Positions 36,795 to 48,987 of a DNA stretch of 64,000 nt are shown piece by piece (the stretch's first letter is position 1; each line of letters starts with the position of its first letter). Below the pieces are notes generated by a model. That model worked only from the letters and a program-made list of their open reading frames with translations, was not told where the DNA came from and ran no database searches. Both the position numbers and the translations under genes were made by a program. Source of the stretch: Apoda limacodes (lineage: Eukaryota; Arthropoda; Insecta; Lepidoptera; Limacodidae). Location: contig OX291547.1 of assembly GCA_946406115.1 (NCBI GenBank), positions 16,435,001-16,499,000 of the forward strand. The letters run 5' to 3'.

Positions 36795-37260
36795 TCACCT
36801 GACTTACAATTGGGACATACATAAGCAACTATGTTGTCTTTATTTAAACATTTAACATGCGCCCAATTCTTACACATGGTACATTCTATCCACTGTTCTC
36901 TTGGACGCGAAATTGAATATGAATCACAACAAACTATGCAGTACTATTTCAGATCCTAATCACTATCACTTTCTTCTAATACTCTTCGGTTAGCGTTTCC
37001 TTTCGCCTTGCCTTTACCTTTTTCTTTACTGTAACTGTTGGCTTTCCCTTTTCTTTTCTTTGCTACGTTTTCATTCTTCTATGCCTTCTTTGACTGCTCT
37101 TCGGCTAATGCCTTTTTTTTCAGGCGTGTCAGTTAAAACAGCTGCCTTTCATTTACGTCGTTTTGTTGACGTCTGCACTCTTGGTGGTGCATTTGGTAAA
37201 GGTTCTACTAGTTCAGGGTTAAACACAGCGGTAGCATTTGTCTTTACTGGTGTTGATTGA
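36795..37260 (-). pseudogene. pogo/Tigger-like transposase C-terminus with zinc-finger tail
   Basis: The minus strand reads STPVKTNATAVFNPELVEP, then PPRVQTSTKRRK, a stop, AVLTDTPEKK, a Lys-rich linker (AKKRKGKANS), RRVLEESDS and, after further stops, CIVCCDSYSISRPREQWIEC, MCKNWAHVKCL and YVCPNCKSGEE. The final part is a C-x2-C ... W-x2-C-x2-C-x2-WAHxxC ... CxxC treble-clef/PHD-like finger found at the end of many insect DDE_1 (pogo-type) transposases, as is the VLTDTPxK block. Frameshift and three stops make it dead; the catalytic domain is absent, and the upstream side is cut by the LINE at 37.27 kb. Confidence 0.75.
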
Positions 37261-37274
37261 GTTCTTGGTGAATA

Positions 37275-37535
37275 TCAATGGTCAAAGCGGAAGTCTGAGG
37301 CACTTCCTCCCGCGAACGCTTAAGTTGTGGAATGAACTCCCTGCCAAGGTTTTCTCCCAGGACTACAGTATGAGGTTTTTCAAGAAAGAAGCTATTAGAT
37401 TTCTAAAGGGTCGGCAACGCGGGAGTGATGCCCTTGGTGTTGCTAGCGTCCATAGGCTACGGTGACCGCTTACCATCAGGCGGACCGTAGGCTTGTTTGC
37501 CACCTTAGTGGTATTAAAAAAATAAAATAAAAAAA
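37275..37535 (+). pseudogene. LINE RT C-terminus and 3' tail, 5'-truncated
   Basis: Plus strand reads SGSLRHFLPRTLKLWNELPA, then KVFSQDYSMRFFKKEAIRFL and KGRQRGSD..., stop, then a tail with GACCGCTTACCATCAGGCGG, GTTTGCCACC and an A-rich end. The FLPRTLKLWNELP block marks the C-terminus of the same LINE family as the fragments at 8.8 and 10.9 kb. Confidence 0.85.
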
Positions 37536-39002
37536 ACATACTTGTGGCTCAGCAACGTTTGTTTATTGAAAGCAATTAGTAGTTGGATGGGTGACAGCTT
37601 CAATACACTTTGTTTGTGTTTGCAAATTATATGGTGGTGCAGACCACGGTACGCGATTCTGACTTGCACTTGACCGATTTTATTTTATATTTAAAATAAT
37701 ACTGTTGTTAATTTTTTAAATAAAACGTTATTAATAATGTAGCGCAGAACAAATATTTGAGTCAGTTTTACCTATTTGTCACAATAAAAAGTATTCTATA
37801 TTCTTTTCTGCCCCTTTAGCTAACCCTGCGACAAGAATCATACTGTTAAACGCGTTTTTCTACCGACTTGACTAACAAATATGGATATCTCGAACTAAAA
37901 ACTTACTAACTTTATTATGTAACTTACAAAACAAAATATACCCTATATAAATATCCACCCTGAACGTCTAATTGGTCAAGGATTTTTTTCAATTGGATGA
38001 GTAGTTTTAGAGATTACTTTTTACATACAAACTTACAAACTTTACGTCTTCTTTTATAAAATTAGTAAAAGAAATCAGAAAATAAAAAACGGCTACAATT
38101 TTTCATCTTTATTAGCTAATAGTATTAAAATTATTCGGGCAGAATTTAGATACTAGTCTTTTTTAAAAAAACGGTCTTATTGATGTGTGGGAAAATAGGA
38201 TAAAATCCGATCGTATCCAAACAAACGTGTTTTGCCTCCACCAAAAAACCCTTAATTAATTTGATTTGTGTTCTCTCGGCAGAGACCCCACCCAAGGGCG
38301 GAACTCCATCGGTTTCTCTTTTGTTCAATTTAATTTTAATCTTGTCATTAATTACTTGTTTTATACACGGCTTTGATGGTTACGAGCTGAAAACATTTAA
38401 ATTGTCAAAGTTGAGGAACATTAAAATTAAAAAAAAATTTAAAATACATTATAACCTCCACATTTCAGCAATTTTAAAAATACATTCTACATTAAAAAAA
38501 ATTACCTGATATCTATAGGGGAAGTGGAAGAAATACAACCTTATTATTACTTAACTTCCACTAAGGTCACTTTTATAAGGAAAAATGAGTGTTTTTCAAA
38601 TCCAAACAATTGAAAGAAAAACGAATACAAGTAGAATGACAGTTGAGAGGAAAACATAGAAAAAACATGTAGATTTTTATGAATTTATCTGAACTATTTA
38701 ATAAATGACGACAATGTCTCCTTCGTCCTTATGTGTAGAAAGGAATATTATATTGGAGTAATATATCGATTATGTCTGAGGTCCAAGAGCCTAAAGTTAT
38801 GTATACTTAAAGTAAAATTTGTGTCTCAGATTAATGATACATTGTCAGCGAACAGAGTAGCTCTACTACTCTATAATCTCTCTAAATCGCTGACAATTTT
38901 AAAAAACAAATAGTTACACCATCATCATCTTAGATTCCTACATATTGACAAGAATCCTAAGATAAGGTAAGAGTACTAAGAGCGGTACGCCACCAGTACT
39001 CC

Positions 39003-39205
39003 TTGAACAACCATTATAAGCCAGCGAGTTGTGACATAAGAGTTACAGTACCAACATCAGAATCATCATTGGTACCTAAACGGAGCCCTATTACTAAGCC
39101 TAAACTGTCTCGGTCTGTGAAATCAGATGAAATGAGAGTTGGGTTCGTGCCTTCTGTATGGCAAGGAACACTCGGCGCCAGACCGACTTGCACTTGTCCG
39201 ATTTT
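39003..39205 (-). mobile_element. SINE-like repeat, degenerate
   Basis: Minus-strand head CGGACAAGTGCAAGTCGGTC and tail AGTAATAGGGCTCCGTTTAGG match the 29.48-kb family. It accounts for half of the longest ORF of the window (153 codons at 39014-39475, minus), which is therefore not a gene. Confidence 0.6.
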
Positions 39206-40829
39206 TTTAAAACCTTGCGTCTGTAAATAGATCACGACTTTTTTCCTATGTTTGTGCTTAATTTTTAACTTACTAACGTCAAACGGTTTCCGAGGAAGTT
39301 TCCTGTGAGAATTGTTCCGTTTTACCAATTTTAGTACGAAACACTTAAATCGGCCTGCTTCCTTGCTAAAGGCAGTATAGCGTTCATAAATTACAGAGAT
39401 ATCCATTATACAGCGTTTCGCAGTTCCGACTAGTCGTAAACCGAAGCAAACACAACGTGTACCTACATAATACATATAAATACTGGTAGGTAAGTTATTT
39501 ATTAGACTTAGGTTGAGAAACTAGTACAGATGTGTGCATTTGTAACATATACGATAGTAGAAAGATAGTTTGCTCACAACCAAAAATAGATACAATTTTA
39601 TCTTTTTCAACTTTTATATTTTTTATTTGTCCTATACAAGACTTGGCTGTGAGAACTTAACACGTTCTCTGTGTATACCCCATATGTGGTTCATTTCAAG
39701 ACACAGCATGTACGTGTGGTACAACCCCTAACAAGTTTGAAGGCCTGAATACTTTTTGACGGCATACACGTTTGCATAAAGGTATCAATAAAAACTTAAC
39801 ACAACGTCCGAGGGACATTTTGTCACAAGTTCGCTAGTAGTCGAATCTCAAAAATATCAATAAAATCGGACAAAAACGTTATTTATTACACATTTACACA
39901 GTTGTGGCGTGATTGATAAACAAAAAATATTAATAGGATAACGCTTCTTTGTGTTACGCTCTAACCATAACTAGAATTGACTACTCATCAAATATACGGC
40001 ATATATTAAAATCGTTTCTTAAGGAATAAACTTAAAAATATAATCAAATTTTAATATAAGGTTTTAAATATAAGGTTTGATTCCAGGTAGAGGCAACTAA
40101 TAGTGTTACACGTTGTGAGTTGTAACTTGCCTGATTTGTGCTCGGTACGCCGTGTTAGGCTCACGTTTGTGGGAATGGACACGAAACACCACCGGTAAAA
40201 CAAGAACATAACAAGAATTGTTAACTGTTCTCCGCTAGGTAATAAGTATCGTAATGGCAGGTTATTTTTTTTTAAATATTATTATCAAAATTTATTGGTA
40301 CAAAAACAAAAAAATTTAAGACTTACTAGAGTAGACTTACTTTTTTTTCTCGTAGGCGTCTTGATAATGATTGGACTATCCTAATTTTAATGGGGATAGG
40401 CTTTGACCTATTACCAATTAAAAGATCATTGCCTATGATCATTAAAAAGACACCTATGCAGTGACGTAACCAAAACGACAGCGCCATATAATTACTGCCT
40501 AGCGTGACGGTAACACCTAAATCTTGCTGGTATATTTACAACAAAACACATTGTTTATAAAAAACTACAATACTTTTGAAGTAAATTGATTATTGATATT
40601 TTTCTAAGTCTCTGTTATTTATTTCATATTTTTAACTTTATAGCTTAGCTAGTGGTAAAATATCCCACATCGTTTCACCCAAAGCCATCTCTTAAATTGT
40701 GATTGCTCCTATGTTTAGATTACGTGAATTTATCTTATCCTTGAAAATTCAATCACTATTGTATATTGTTGTTGTTTCCAATTGTCATAGCTATTGCTTT
40801 TATGCTCTATTCTACGACTACAGCGGCTC

Positions 40830-40987
40830 GATTCCGTAAAATGACAGCTAACAATTCTCGTTTGAAATCCATAGAAATAAGATATACATTGCGCATTTGA
40901 AATGACGTATAAAATTCGTCGACTGTCGCGAAACCGCAATGTATATCTTATTTCTTTCAAAAAAGGTTAGCAATCTTTTACGGAATC
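40830..40987. mobile_element. Fold-back element, 158 bp
   Basis: GATTCCGTAAAA at the left pairs with TTTTACGGAATC at the right; an inner pair GAAATAAGATATACATTGCG / CGCAATGTATATCTTATTTC is perfect over 20 bp. Loop of roughly 40 bp. Confidence 0.85.
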
Positions 40988-42244
40988 GACCCTCTGGTGC
41001 TCTAAGTTCAATCCCACCTATTTGGACTGTCATCTTTTTGTTGATTTTAATTATGTAGAACATCGCATTTTTTATGTTTTTTTTTTTTATAACAACCATA
41101 ATATAAAAACAACTACTTATTACTAAATGTTAAAGTTTTATTCAATTGTTTTTAAGTAATTAATTGAGTATAATCCTATTGTGTGTAGATAATAAATACA
41201 ACACGGTTTCAATGATGATTTTGACTACCTAAATTTTTTTTAATGAAATCAACGGAAACTGATTCAACTAGCTATTTTGGAAAGAAATCTGGAAGAATAT
41301 ATTATTAAAATATATTCTATATAATAATGTATTATCTATTCTAAAAAGCCAAGGATTGAACTGGAAGCAAAATAGTTGTTGTTCGCAGTATATACCATTA
41401 GACTGCGATACATCTCGCGTATCTGATTGAAAAAATAAATCATTTATTAAATAGGTAGCTCGTCGTCGTTTTTACAAATTGAATATATTTTATCGGAATT
41501 TTAGAGGAAGAGTTGAGGTAGCTACGTACAATATATATTTTTAAATCATAGCTATGCCTATAATTATATTCTGCAGTCTGCAGCGACATTGCTGAGTATC
41601 TAACTAGTCCAAAGCCTAGACACAAAATAAGTAAGTATGTACTTTGATTCTGGTAAAATTTCAGGAGCTCTTTTGTTAAATTTGGATTGTATATGTTTCT
41701 AGTTTGAACAGCCTTGCCTAACCTATTTGGAACTGTAAAACAATGACCCAAATTCTATATTTACTTTATTTTTTTTTTCGATATCAGTTGTGTTAGTGTG
41801 AGTTCTTAGGATTGCATGAGATTTTTGCCATAATTTTAAAAATGGCTGTTATTTAACAAATTTTTTTTTTAAAATAAGGTACTTAATAATAATAAGGGCT
41901 CGCTATTTTAGGTTTGACGACCAAATTCAGAAGTAGAAAGCGGTAAGTCCATCTTTTGATCAGTGGGCGTCTCTGCGAGTGCAGTCTTTAATCTTAAAGG
42001 CGAGAGAACAAACTCTTGAGAGAAGCCCGCACTAAAATAACAACAATCAGTGAAGGCCACCATAACAATTTGTACATTGCCTCGAATGTACGACCCAAAG
42101 GGACATATTGCAAGATGGATATAGAGTGACAATATAAAATGATATTTTTTATGTAAATATACTTAAAAAGATAAAGTCCCATTTAAGGGGGCATGTGTTT
42201 AGCCCGCTGATCAAAAACATTTAAGAAAAACATATTCATCTTAC

Positions 42245-42420
42245 CTGCCGATGTGCGTAAACTACAGAACCAAGCAGCTTCCAGGTTCCGCCACGGCGGT
42301 CCATGCGCACCATTCTTAGGATTTGGAAGAACCGTAGACCTCGCAGCGCTGACGCTGCGAACACCTGGCCTGATGAGCCCATACCAAGCACCACTACCGA
42401 CGCCAGGATCGTTGTCACAT
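42245..42420 (-). CDS. KCNQ: KCNQ channel exon: S3 and S4 voltage sensor
   Basis: 176-bp exon encoding S3 ([14 protein letters not shown]), the S3-S4 loop (SSGQVFAAS) and S4 ([19 protein letters not shown]), then [16 protein letters not shown], the S4-S5 linker. S4 carries arginines at three-residue spacing with Gln at the third gating position, the pattern that distinguishes KCNQ from Shaker-type channels. Acceptor is ccattgctgtcag; donor is CAG|GTAAGA. It starts with two bases of a split Asp codon and ends in phase 0 after Gln. The next exon lies 23.5 kb away. Vertebrate KCNQ2 has, as far as I recall, an exon of similar content and length. Confidence 0.97.
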
Positions 42421-45180
42421 CTGACAGCAATGGAATTGTGTTTAATCTTCCTTGTCTGCTTGACGTAAGCTAAGCCCTACTAAAAGGTTCTGGTATCTAC
42501 CTAATCTTCTTAATTTATCTACATTTGTGCTATCTGCTTTCGAAACTTTAACCTTTTGTTTTACTTATAACAATTTATGAAAAATTTATGCCACTAACAG
42601 TAATAGTTTTTAAACAGAATGGAATTAAGACTATACTATACTTTCCCTAGTTTTCCAAAACGTTGTGTCATAATATATGTCTTATTCAATATTGAAAAAA
42701 AACACAGAAGCTACAGATATAAGAATAAAAAAAGGAAATCGAACAGAATTTAAAAAAAAAAAAGAAATTATATGAAGTATTTTCCTTATTAATAAATTAA
42801 AATTTGCTTAGCTTAAGGGCCCTCTTACACGCCACCAGCGCCGCCATTAGATATCCTCAATTTTCTCTTCGTAGAAAACGAATTTCTAAAATCCAAATGT
42901 CGCAAATATAAAGCTAGTCATAAGCTATTTTCAGAAGGTTTTATATAGTTTCTACATAAAATCTGTGAGTTGTAGTTAGCATTTCTGCTAAGTGGCCGTT
43001 TTTACGAAGAGAAAATTGAGGATATCTAATGGCGGCGCTAGTTAGCTGCTATATGCGCCTTAAGTAGCTTAAAACGTGATGTGCAAGGTTCAACCTTATA
43101 CAGGTACGCTGACAATAGTTTTAGTTTACTTTAAACTTAATCAATGGTATAGGCGTATATCGCCCCCTGAACCTTAAGTATAATACCTAACTACCTTTTA
43201 AGTATGAACAACTTTGGTTTCCTGACAGAAAGAAATAGGTGTTGTTACGTTGTTAGGTTTATAAAAGGTTAAGAGCTAATTTTCAATTATTATTTTACTC
43301 AGAAAGTTTTGTGTGCTTGACTTATTAATACAGGGGTGCAGTATTTTTGTTTAATAATTAGTAAATGAATAATTATTTTTTTCCAAAAACAACTCTTTAA
43401 AACTATAAAAATTAAGATTATCATATACAGGCATTAAACTTCAAAGTAGCTTACTTAACTAAGTAACTACTATATGCTACTATAATTAAAAGCCATCAGC
43501 TACATATTTTGTTATTCATAATCGTTAATTTTCAACAAATTAATCAAATCATTTTTTCGTGTACGATTTGTATTCTATAACAACCCTAAGTCATAGCATA
43601 AAAAAGAATACGATCATAGTAGCTAAAATAGTTATTGCTCTCCACTTTGTACCTACAGTCGGTAAAGATCAAAATAAATCAGAAGCTCCGAAAACGCTCC
43701 AGACACACGTTTTTTTTCTTAATAAACTGTTTTAGAGGAGGGGGTTTGAAACCTCATCCTAATTTTTGTCAGTGCCAGGATTTAAATTACTAAAATGCTA
43801 CTATATAGGTTGCGCTTTGCTAACGTCAAGATGCTTTTAAAGAAAAAAGGCGTAAGACTGACTAGATGCAATGCGTTTTAATTTATCTCCTAGCTCCTAG
43901 TGAACTTTGCATTGCTGTTGCTTGTAGCAATAAATGTTAAACTACTAATTTACAAAAAGTTCTATAGATAGACTACAAAAATAATCATAACTACCTTCAT
44001 CGCAAAGATTATTTGCACTACCTAGATTAACATCATTAAAATAACTAGCCCTCATATAACCTATAAAAATAACTCAACAAAGCGGAAATGTCATTGAAAA
44101 TGCACGTGCCTTCATTTAAAATAAAAAGTGCAATTAAGTAACCTTCGCAGACACCGGCAACCGCTGCAGTGTACATAAACGCCTACCTACGTCATATTAA
44201 CGTCATCCAATATAATAATTTCGTAAGTAGCCTTGTAGCCTTTACATTATTTAGATGCACGATTTCGTTTGTCCCTGGTATTACTAGTCCCTATCGTGCA
44301 ACGTGGCTTGTTGTCGTGGTCTACGGAGTAGCTCCCTAGAGCCTGAAACGGTCAGGTCGCACGAAACTACCACCAAGGGAAAACTACAAAAAAGGCGAAG
44401 GTCGCAACAGATTGGTTGCGACTAAAATAAAGCCAATTTTCCCTTCTTTACGACTTGTTTGAATACTGCCTGAAAATATAAAAAGTGAAACATTCTTGAA
44501 AACAGTCGCGAAATTTTAAGTCATGACTACACTTAATTTGCCCAACAATATAATATAGCCTTCTCCGGGATTTCGCCTTGACATTTAAGGTGCTCGTTTT
44601 TGTAGTTGAATATGAAGATTGCGGTTTAAATGGCTCTGAATAGCAAATGAAGGTTTTGCAGCGGGTGTAGGTACTGGGGTTGCTTAAAATTTATGTACAA
44701 TTTTAATTGAAGCGTTTTGAAATGTTAATGCGAAACAACCTAAAGGTTAAACATAGACTTCGATCTGTAATCTGGCTTATGGACTAATAGCCTCACAAAA
44801 TAGACCAACCTATATAAAAAGACAAAGCAAACATGTGGTCTCCGTTTTCTTTCTATTACCGTTCGCCATTTTGTTTGTTTATATTTATTAAAACCAGTTA
44901 GAAAGAGACAAGAGACCTCATTTTCGTTTCGTCTCCCTCACACTTTTGCGACCATTTCTTTTCACATCTGTCTAGGAAACGCGCTGTCCAGTTTTCTATA
45001 TATATGATGTTAAGGAACTAATTTCCAATTGCTTTATGTGCATTATTATTTTTAGAAGAAAATATAAAAAAAATTAAACTTACAACATATTGCAGCAGTA
45101 ATATACCGGACTTATTCAGTTTTTGAAGTAATTCCATATTTTATTTTATAATATATTTAAGCATAAGAAGTTTAACTTAC
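42421..45180 (-). other. KCNQ intron between S2-S3 linker exon and S3-S4 exon
   Basis: 2760 bp, donor GTAAGT, acceptor ccattgctgtcag, phase 1. Contains a fold-back repeat at about 42.8-43.05 kb; otherwise AT-rich without recognisable features. Confidence 0.9.
42815..43065. mobile_element. Fold-back MITE between S3-S4 and linker exons
   Basis: Arms 42837-42880 and 42997-43039 are near-perfect reverse complements (core AGCGCCGCCATTAGATATCC and TCAATTTTCTCTTCGTA). Outer flanks (TTAAGGGCCC / GCGCCTTAA) pair more weakly. Confidence 0.85.
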
Positions 45181-45263
45181 CTATTATACAGAAAGGTCGC
45201 CTCAAAAACTTGAGGCGACCCATCGAACCCTGGTACCGAGAGCGGCATCCTGATGACCATAAC
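45181..45263 (-). CDS. KCNQ: KCNQ channel exon: S2-S3 linker (83 bp)
   Basis: Short exon found by searching for the missing linker between the S2 and S3 exons. After an acceptor (tttttttaacag) the minus strand reads LWSSGCRSRYQG, then SMGRLKFLRRPFCII, and ends at a strong donor (ATAG|GTAAGT). The motif GCRSRYQG followed by GRLKF and RRPFC is characteristic of KCNQ channels; this basic linker is a known PIP2-contact region in the family. The first base G completes Arg (AG|G) from the S1-S2 exon, and the final G joins AT of the next exon to make the Asp that opens S3. Length is 1+81+1 bases, so phases agree exactly. No ORF over 60 codons covers it in this frame. Confidence 0.95.
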
Positions 45264-45439
45264 CTGTTAAAAAAACGATTGTTTTACAAAATTTTCAAGT
45301 TATCTCTTAAATTATGCATCAGAATTTTAAGTAATATCGCCATCGGACCGACAAAAAGAAAAGATGTGAAAACATGTATGTGTGTTTGTAAGTCCTCCAC
45401 GCTGCGCCACCTCGATGGCTTTCGAAAGAATTTTGGAAT

Positions 45440-45545
45440 AAGATACCTTATATCCTGGATTAACACATAGGTTAAATTTTATACTGGAAAACTCAAAAGT
45501 CCCAGCAGGTACAACTTAAACGCGAGCAGAGCTACGGGCACAGTT
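45440..45545 (+). mobile_element. Helitron-like internal fragment
   Basis: Has AACACATAGGTTAAATTTTA, CAAAAGTCCCAGCAGG and GCAGAGCTACGGGCACAG, matching the second half of the 20.2-kb element. Lies about 175 bp upstream (in transcript sense) of the S2-S3 linker exon acceptor. Confidence 0.45.
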
Positions 45546-46031
45546 AGTATTGTTATTAAAGATGTATATCGGTCGAAATCTCAAACTCCAATCGATGTTA
45601 ATTCCCTACTGAAGTGCTGTCATTTTCTCATAGATTTTCCTCACATTTATAAGAAGTGAAATAAACAACTATTTTGGTATTTACAGCTACTAGAATAAAT
45701 ATATTTCTAGTGTATCTATCTATGTACCTATTTTGTTGTGTAGTGATTCAGAATTGCTTGAGGCGTTTGTGTAACCAATCGCGATATCACCGCGCGAGTC
45801 GCTTAACAACTCCGACGCGCTCGAGTTAGAATAGAGCTCGGAATAACTCACGTAAGGTACATTCCTTATGATTTATGATACTTCTAAAAATGTAAACAAT
45901 TAAACCTATTTATTATAATAAGATAGACAAACAACAATAAACATTGTGCTACAAAATATGGGTACCAAGCCAACATCGCAACATGAACCAAATAAGCTGA
46001 TATTAAAGTTGTTAATTCCTTTATTTTTTTT

Positions 46032-46190
46032 GGGTTGTACCAACTAACTTTAACGTAACCCATTCGCCAAAAATATTTTTTTATTGTCAGCTATTTTAAA
46101 AGCTAGTGGTTTGCCGAACGTTGACAAGCCGGTTTAGTTTAAAAAAAATTTTTGACGGCTGGTTAACGTCAAAGTTAGTTAGTGCAACCC
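46032..46190. mobile_element. Fold-back MITE, 159 bp
   Basis: GGGTTGTACCAACTAACTTT... pairs with ...AAAGTTAGTTAGTGCAACCC; about 27 bp of terminal inverted repeat with few mismatches and AACC/GGTT extension. Confidence 0.8.
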
Positions 46191-47574
46191 AGCCTTAGTG
46201 ATTGGAATATAAACCATAATCATCTGCTAAATGCTAACTAAGGATCGCATGTACAGCGTGTATAACAGAGAGCAGAAACTGTATACACCTATGTAGTAGG
46301 CAATTTCATTATGTGATATTATTTTCGGAACACAAATACAAACTATAGGTATGTCAGATGATAAGAAGCTATTTATTGCTAGAAGAGTTATCTCCTAAGT
46401 AACAGGCTACTTAGGAACATACACATATCAGATGGTGGGCAGCAGTATCATTCTGAGTACTTGTAAAAGCAACCTTCAATCTCCAATTGCAATACGCGGG
46501 CAATTCCGCGGGCAACATTAGTATTTTATAAAATTTTAGTACCGAATAGGTGAGCATTTTTTTTTATTCTACTCTATTTTTAAATAAACACTAAACATTC
46601 ACGTATAGTTATACAAAACCTTTTAAACATCAAACATATCGGCGATTTCTTGTTCATGAATTCAGAATCGAAAGTACATACAATTCTAACAACAGCGTTT
46701 CTGTAATTTGTCGACTCTTGAGACCGAAATATGACCCCACGTATTGCGCTCGACAATATAATTGCTTTTATGCTTAGTTAGGTCGGCACTTTCTTCGTTT
46801 GTGCCCCGGAAAGGCGACTGAATTCTTATTTTTACCCTACCTTTATAGCTCGGAAGCTTGATGTAATGAACGTAACTGTAAAAACTTACCTTGTACTACT
46901 ACTTATTATTGTAAGTTTATTTTAACCATTTTCAGGAGTTTTTTTCCAAAATTTCCTTCATATGTAATTTTACTATGCCAATTTCATACCAGTTATAAAT
47001 TTGTCAAGTCTCAGAGATGGGTTTTAAAGAAAAAAAAAAATGGGTACGAAACGAAACAACAAACGAGCACTGTAGTTATAGGGCGGGCGGGGTGCACACT
47101 AAGTTATTTCAATAAAATAAAAAAGTATGCGCTGATCAACAATCAGCGACGATGAATTTCATAAACAGAATAAAATTAAAAAGACTACAAACGGGAACAA
47201 TTATAGATAGAGAATATTTGCTATAAAAACCCTAAAATCAAATAAGTTAATAATTTTTTAAATACGTTTCAACTCAATGTATATACAACTATTTATGTTT
47301 TAGATTTTAGAAACACCTTGTATTTAACAAACTTAAATTACTTTTTAGAATTTAAACCTTGAAAAGTGTCCATAATAACTAAACAAAGCAAAACTTTTTC
47401 TGTGAATTCAAAGTGTATTAATTAATTGTACTTGGGAAATTAGTTATTCCTATTCAAATTATATCATCATTGTTTTAAGTCAATTAATGTTTTGACGTAA
47501 AAAAGTTATAAAAAAAAGTTAAAAACAAATGGATTTTAAATTTATAGATTCTGGCCTTTTCCGTTCTCTACGAT

Positions 47575-47885
47575 CAGTAACTAATTTTAAACAGTACCTA
47601 ATAGACCGAGCTCTGCTCGTTTTTTTAACAACGACATCTATTGTCAAGTAGCTTTAGTGTTGCTGTATTACTACTCGCCAATAGATGTCAGAAAGAGTCA
47701 TATTTTTCAGTTTATCATTAAATGAAAACACGGATAAAACGACATTTTCTAAAAATGAAACCTAGCTAGATCGATTTATTGCCGCGAAAGCACCTGTATG
47801 CCAAATTTCATGAAAATCGTTATAGCATTTCCGAGATTCAGATTATATATATATATATACAAATATACAAGAATTGGTCGCTTAA
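47575..47885 (+). repeat. Dispersed repeat, copy 1 of a pair
   Basis: Shares TTTAACAACG, TAGTGTTGCTGT, CTACTCGCCAATAGATGTCA, AAAACACGGATAAAACGAC, CCTAGCTAGATCGATTTA, a (TA)n run and TACAAGA.TTG.TCG.TT.AAGGTA with 52655-52975, same orientation. Family unknown. Confidence 0.8.
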
Positions 47886-48582
47886 AGGTAAGAGATTTAA
47901 ATAAGCAATTATTAGAGGATTTTCTTCAATCTGCTAGTAACCCCATGCTTGCACAAAAAGTACTAAATATTACATAGCTTTCTTGCTGTTTTTGTGAACA
48001 GTAAAAAAATGAAGGCAAATTGATTTAGCTAAGGTTATATATATGTTATGCCTTTAAATCTGTAGGTTTCAATAACTTCTCATAACACAATTATAACCAC
48101 CAAACAATACATAAATATACATATATACAATACAAACAATGTTTATAATTTCTTTTTAACCATGATATTATCCTGTGACAATTTTAATTGAAACAAACAA
48201 CATCTGCAAGTATGTGATATAGATGTTTTTAGCTTCTGCCGCTTAAGCCTGAAGAGGTAACAGACAGACAGACAGAGTTACTTTTGCATTTATAATATTA
48301 GAATGGGTTCCAGTCCCTGAAGTCATCAAGACCTTCTATTTGATACCAAAAACGATGCGAATCTTGATTACTCTGTCGGGGCGTTTCAGCTATTTTTTGT
48401 TTGATGACTGAAGAAGAGAGATGAATAAATAAAAAATCTTTCCTATTTCCAAGATGCAAAAACATCGAAAAAAATGGTTTAAAATTAATGGCAAAGGCAA
48501 AATAATAAAATTAATTCAATAACTTAAAGATTTCAGTCAAACCTACTTAATAAACTTTATACTTAGAGCATTTAAAAAAATC

Positions 48583-48987
48583 GGCCAAGTCCGAGACTAT
48601 TTATATATATTTATATACGGGTTTCGTATCATTATCTATAAAAACGGCAAAAAAAATCACGTTTGTTGTATGGGATGGGACTTTAATATTTGTTTTATTT
48701 AAATTTACTTATTTATTTTTAAAGTGAATATATAACTAAATATTCTGTGAATATTTTTTTTAAGCGTCTTCATGATGCCGTTATCAACATCGAGCAAAAA
48801 CGAGCTAAAAAATACGTTTGTTGTATGGGACCACCCTTAAATATTTATTTTATTCTGTTTTTTAGTATTTGCTTTTATAGCGGCAACGAAACCACATCTT
48901 CTGTGAAAATTTGAACTGTCTTACTGTCACGGTTCATGAGATACAGTTTGGTGACAGGTGGACGGACGGACGGACAGCGGAGACTTA
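48583..48987 (+). mobile_element. SINE-like repeat interrupted by a TIR element (left part)
   Basis: Begins AAATCGGCCAAGTCCGAGAC and proceeds through TTTTATAGCGGCAACGAAAC, CACGGTTCATGAGATACAG and GGACGGACGGACAGCGGAGAC to TTA, where the 719-bp element is inserted. The repeat resumes at 49707 (TTAGTAATAG) and then decays. Confidence 0.75.

Larger units (their letters stand above)
18707..42244 (-). other. 23.5-kb KCNQ intron between S4-S5 linker and S5
   Basis: Bounded by CAG|GTAAGA after VVYAHRQ and by tttctttgcag before ELITTLY. It is the largest intron found and holds the densest repeat content: hairpins, two Helitron-like copies, LINE fragments, SINEs, a segmental duplication and a pogo-like transposase remnant. 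Stretches with nothing I recognise include 21.4-22.9, 24.4-25.0, 25.8-28.3, 29.8-30.8, 31.1-32.2, 38.1-38.9 and 39.5-40.8 kb; their short ORFs show no protein family I know. Confidence 0.9.

Noticed and set aside
39014..39475. Longest ORF in the window, 153 codons on the minus strand
   Set aside because: About half of it overlaps a degenerate SINE-like repeat, there are no splice or domain signals, and the rest resembles no protein I know.
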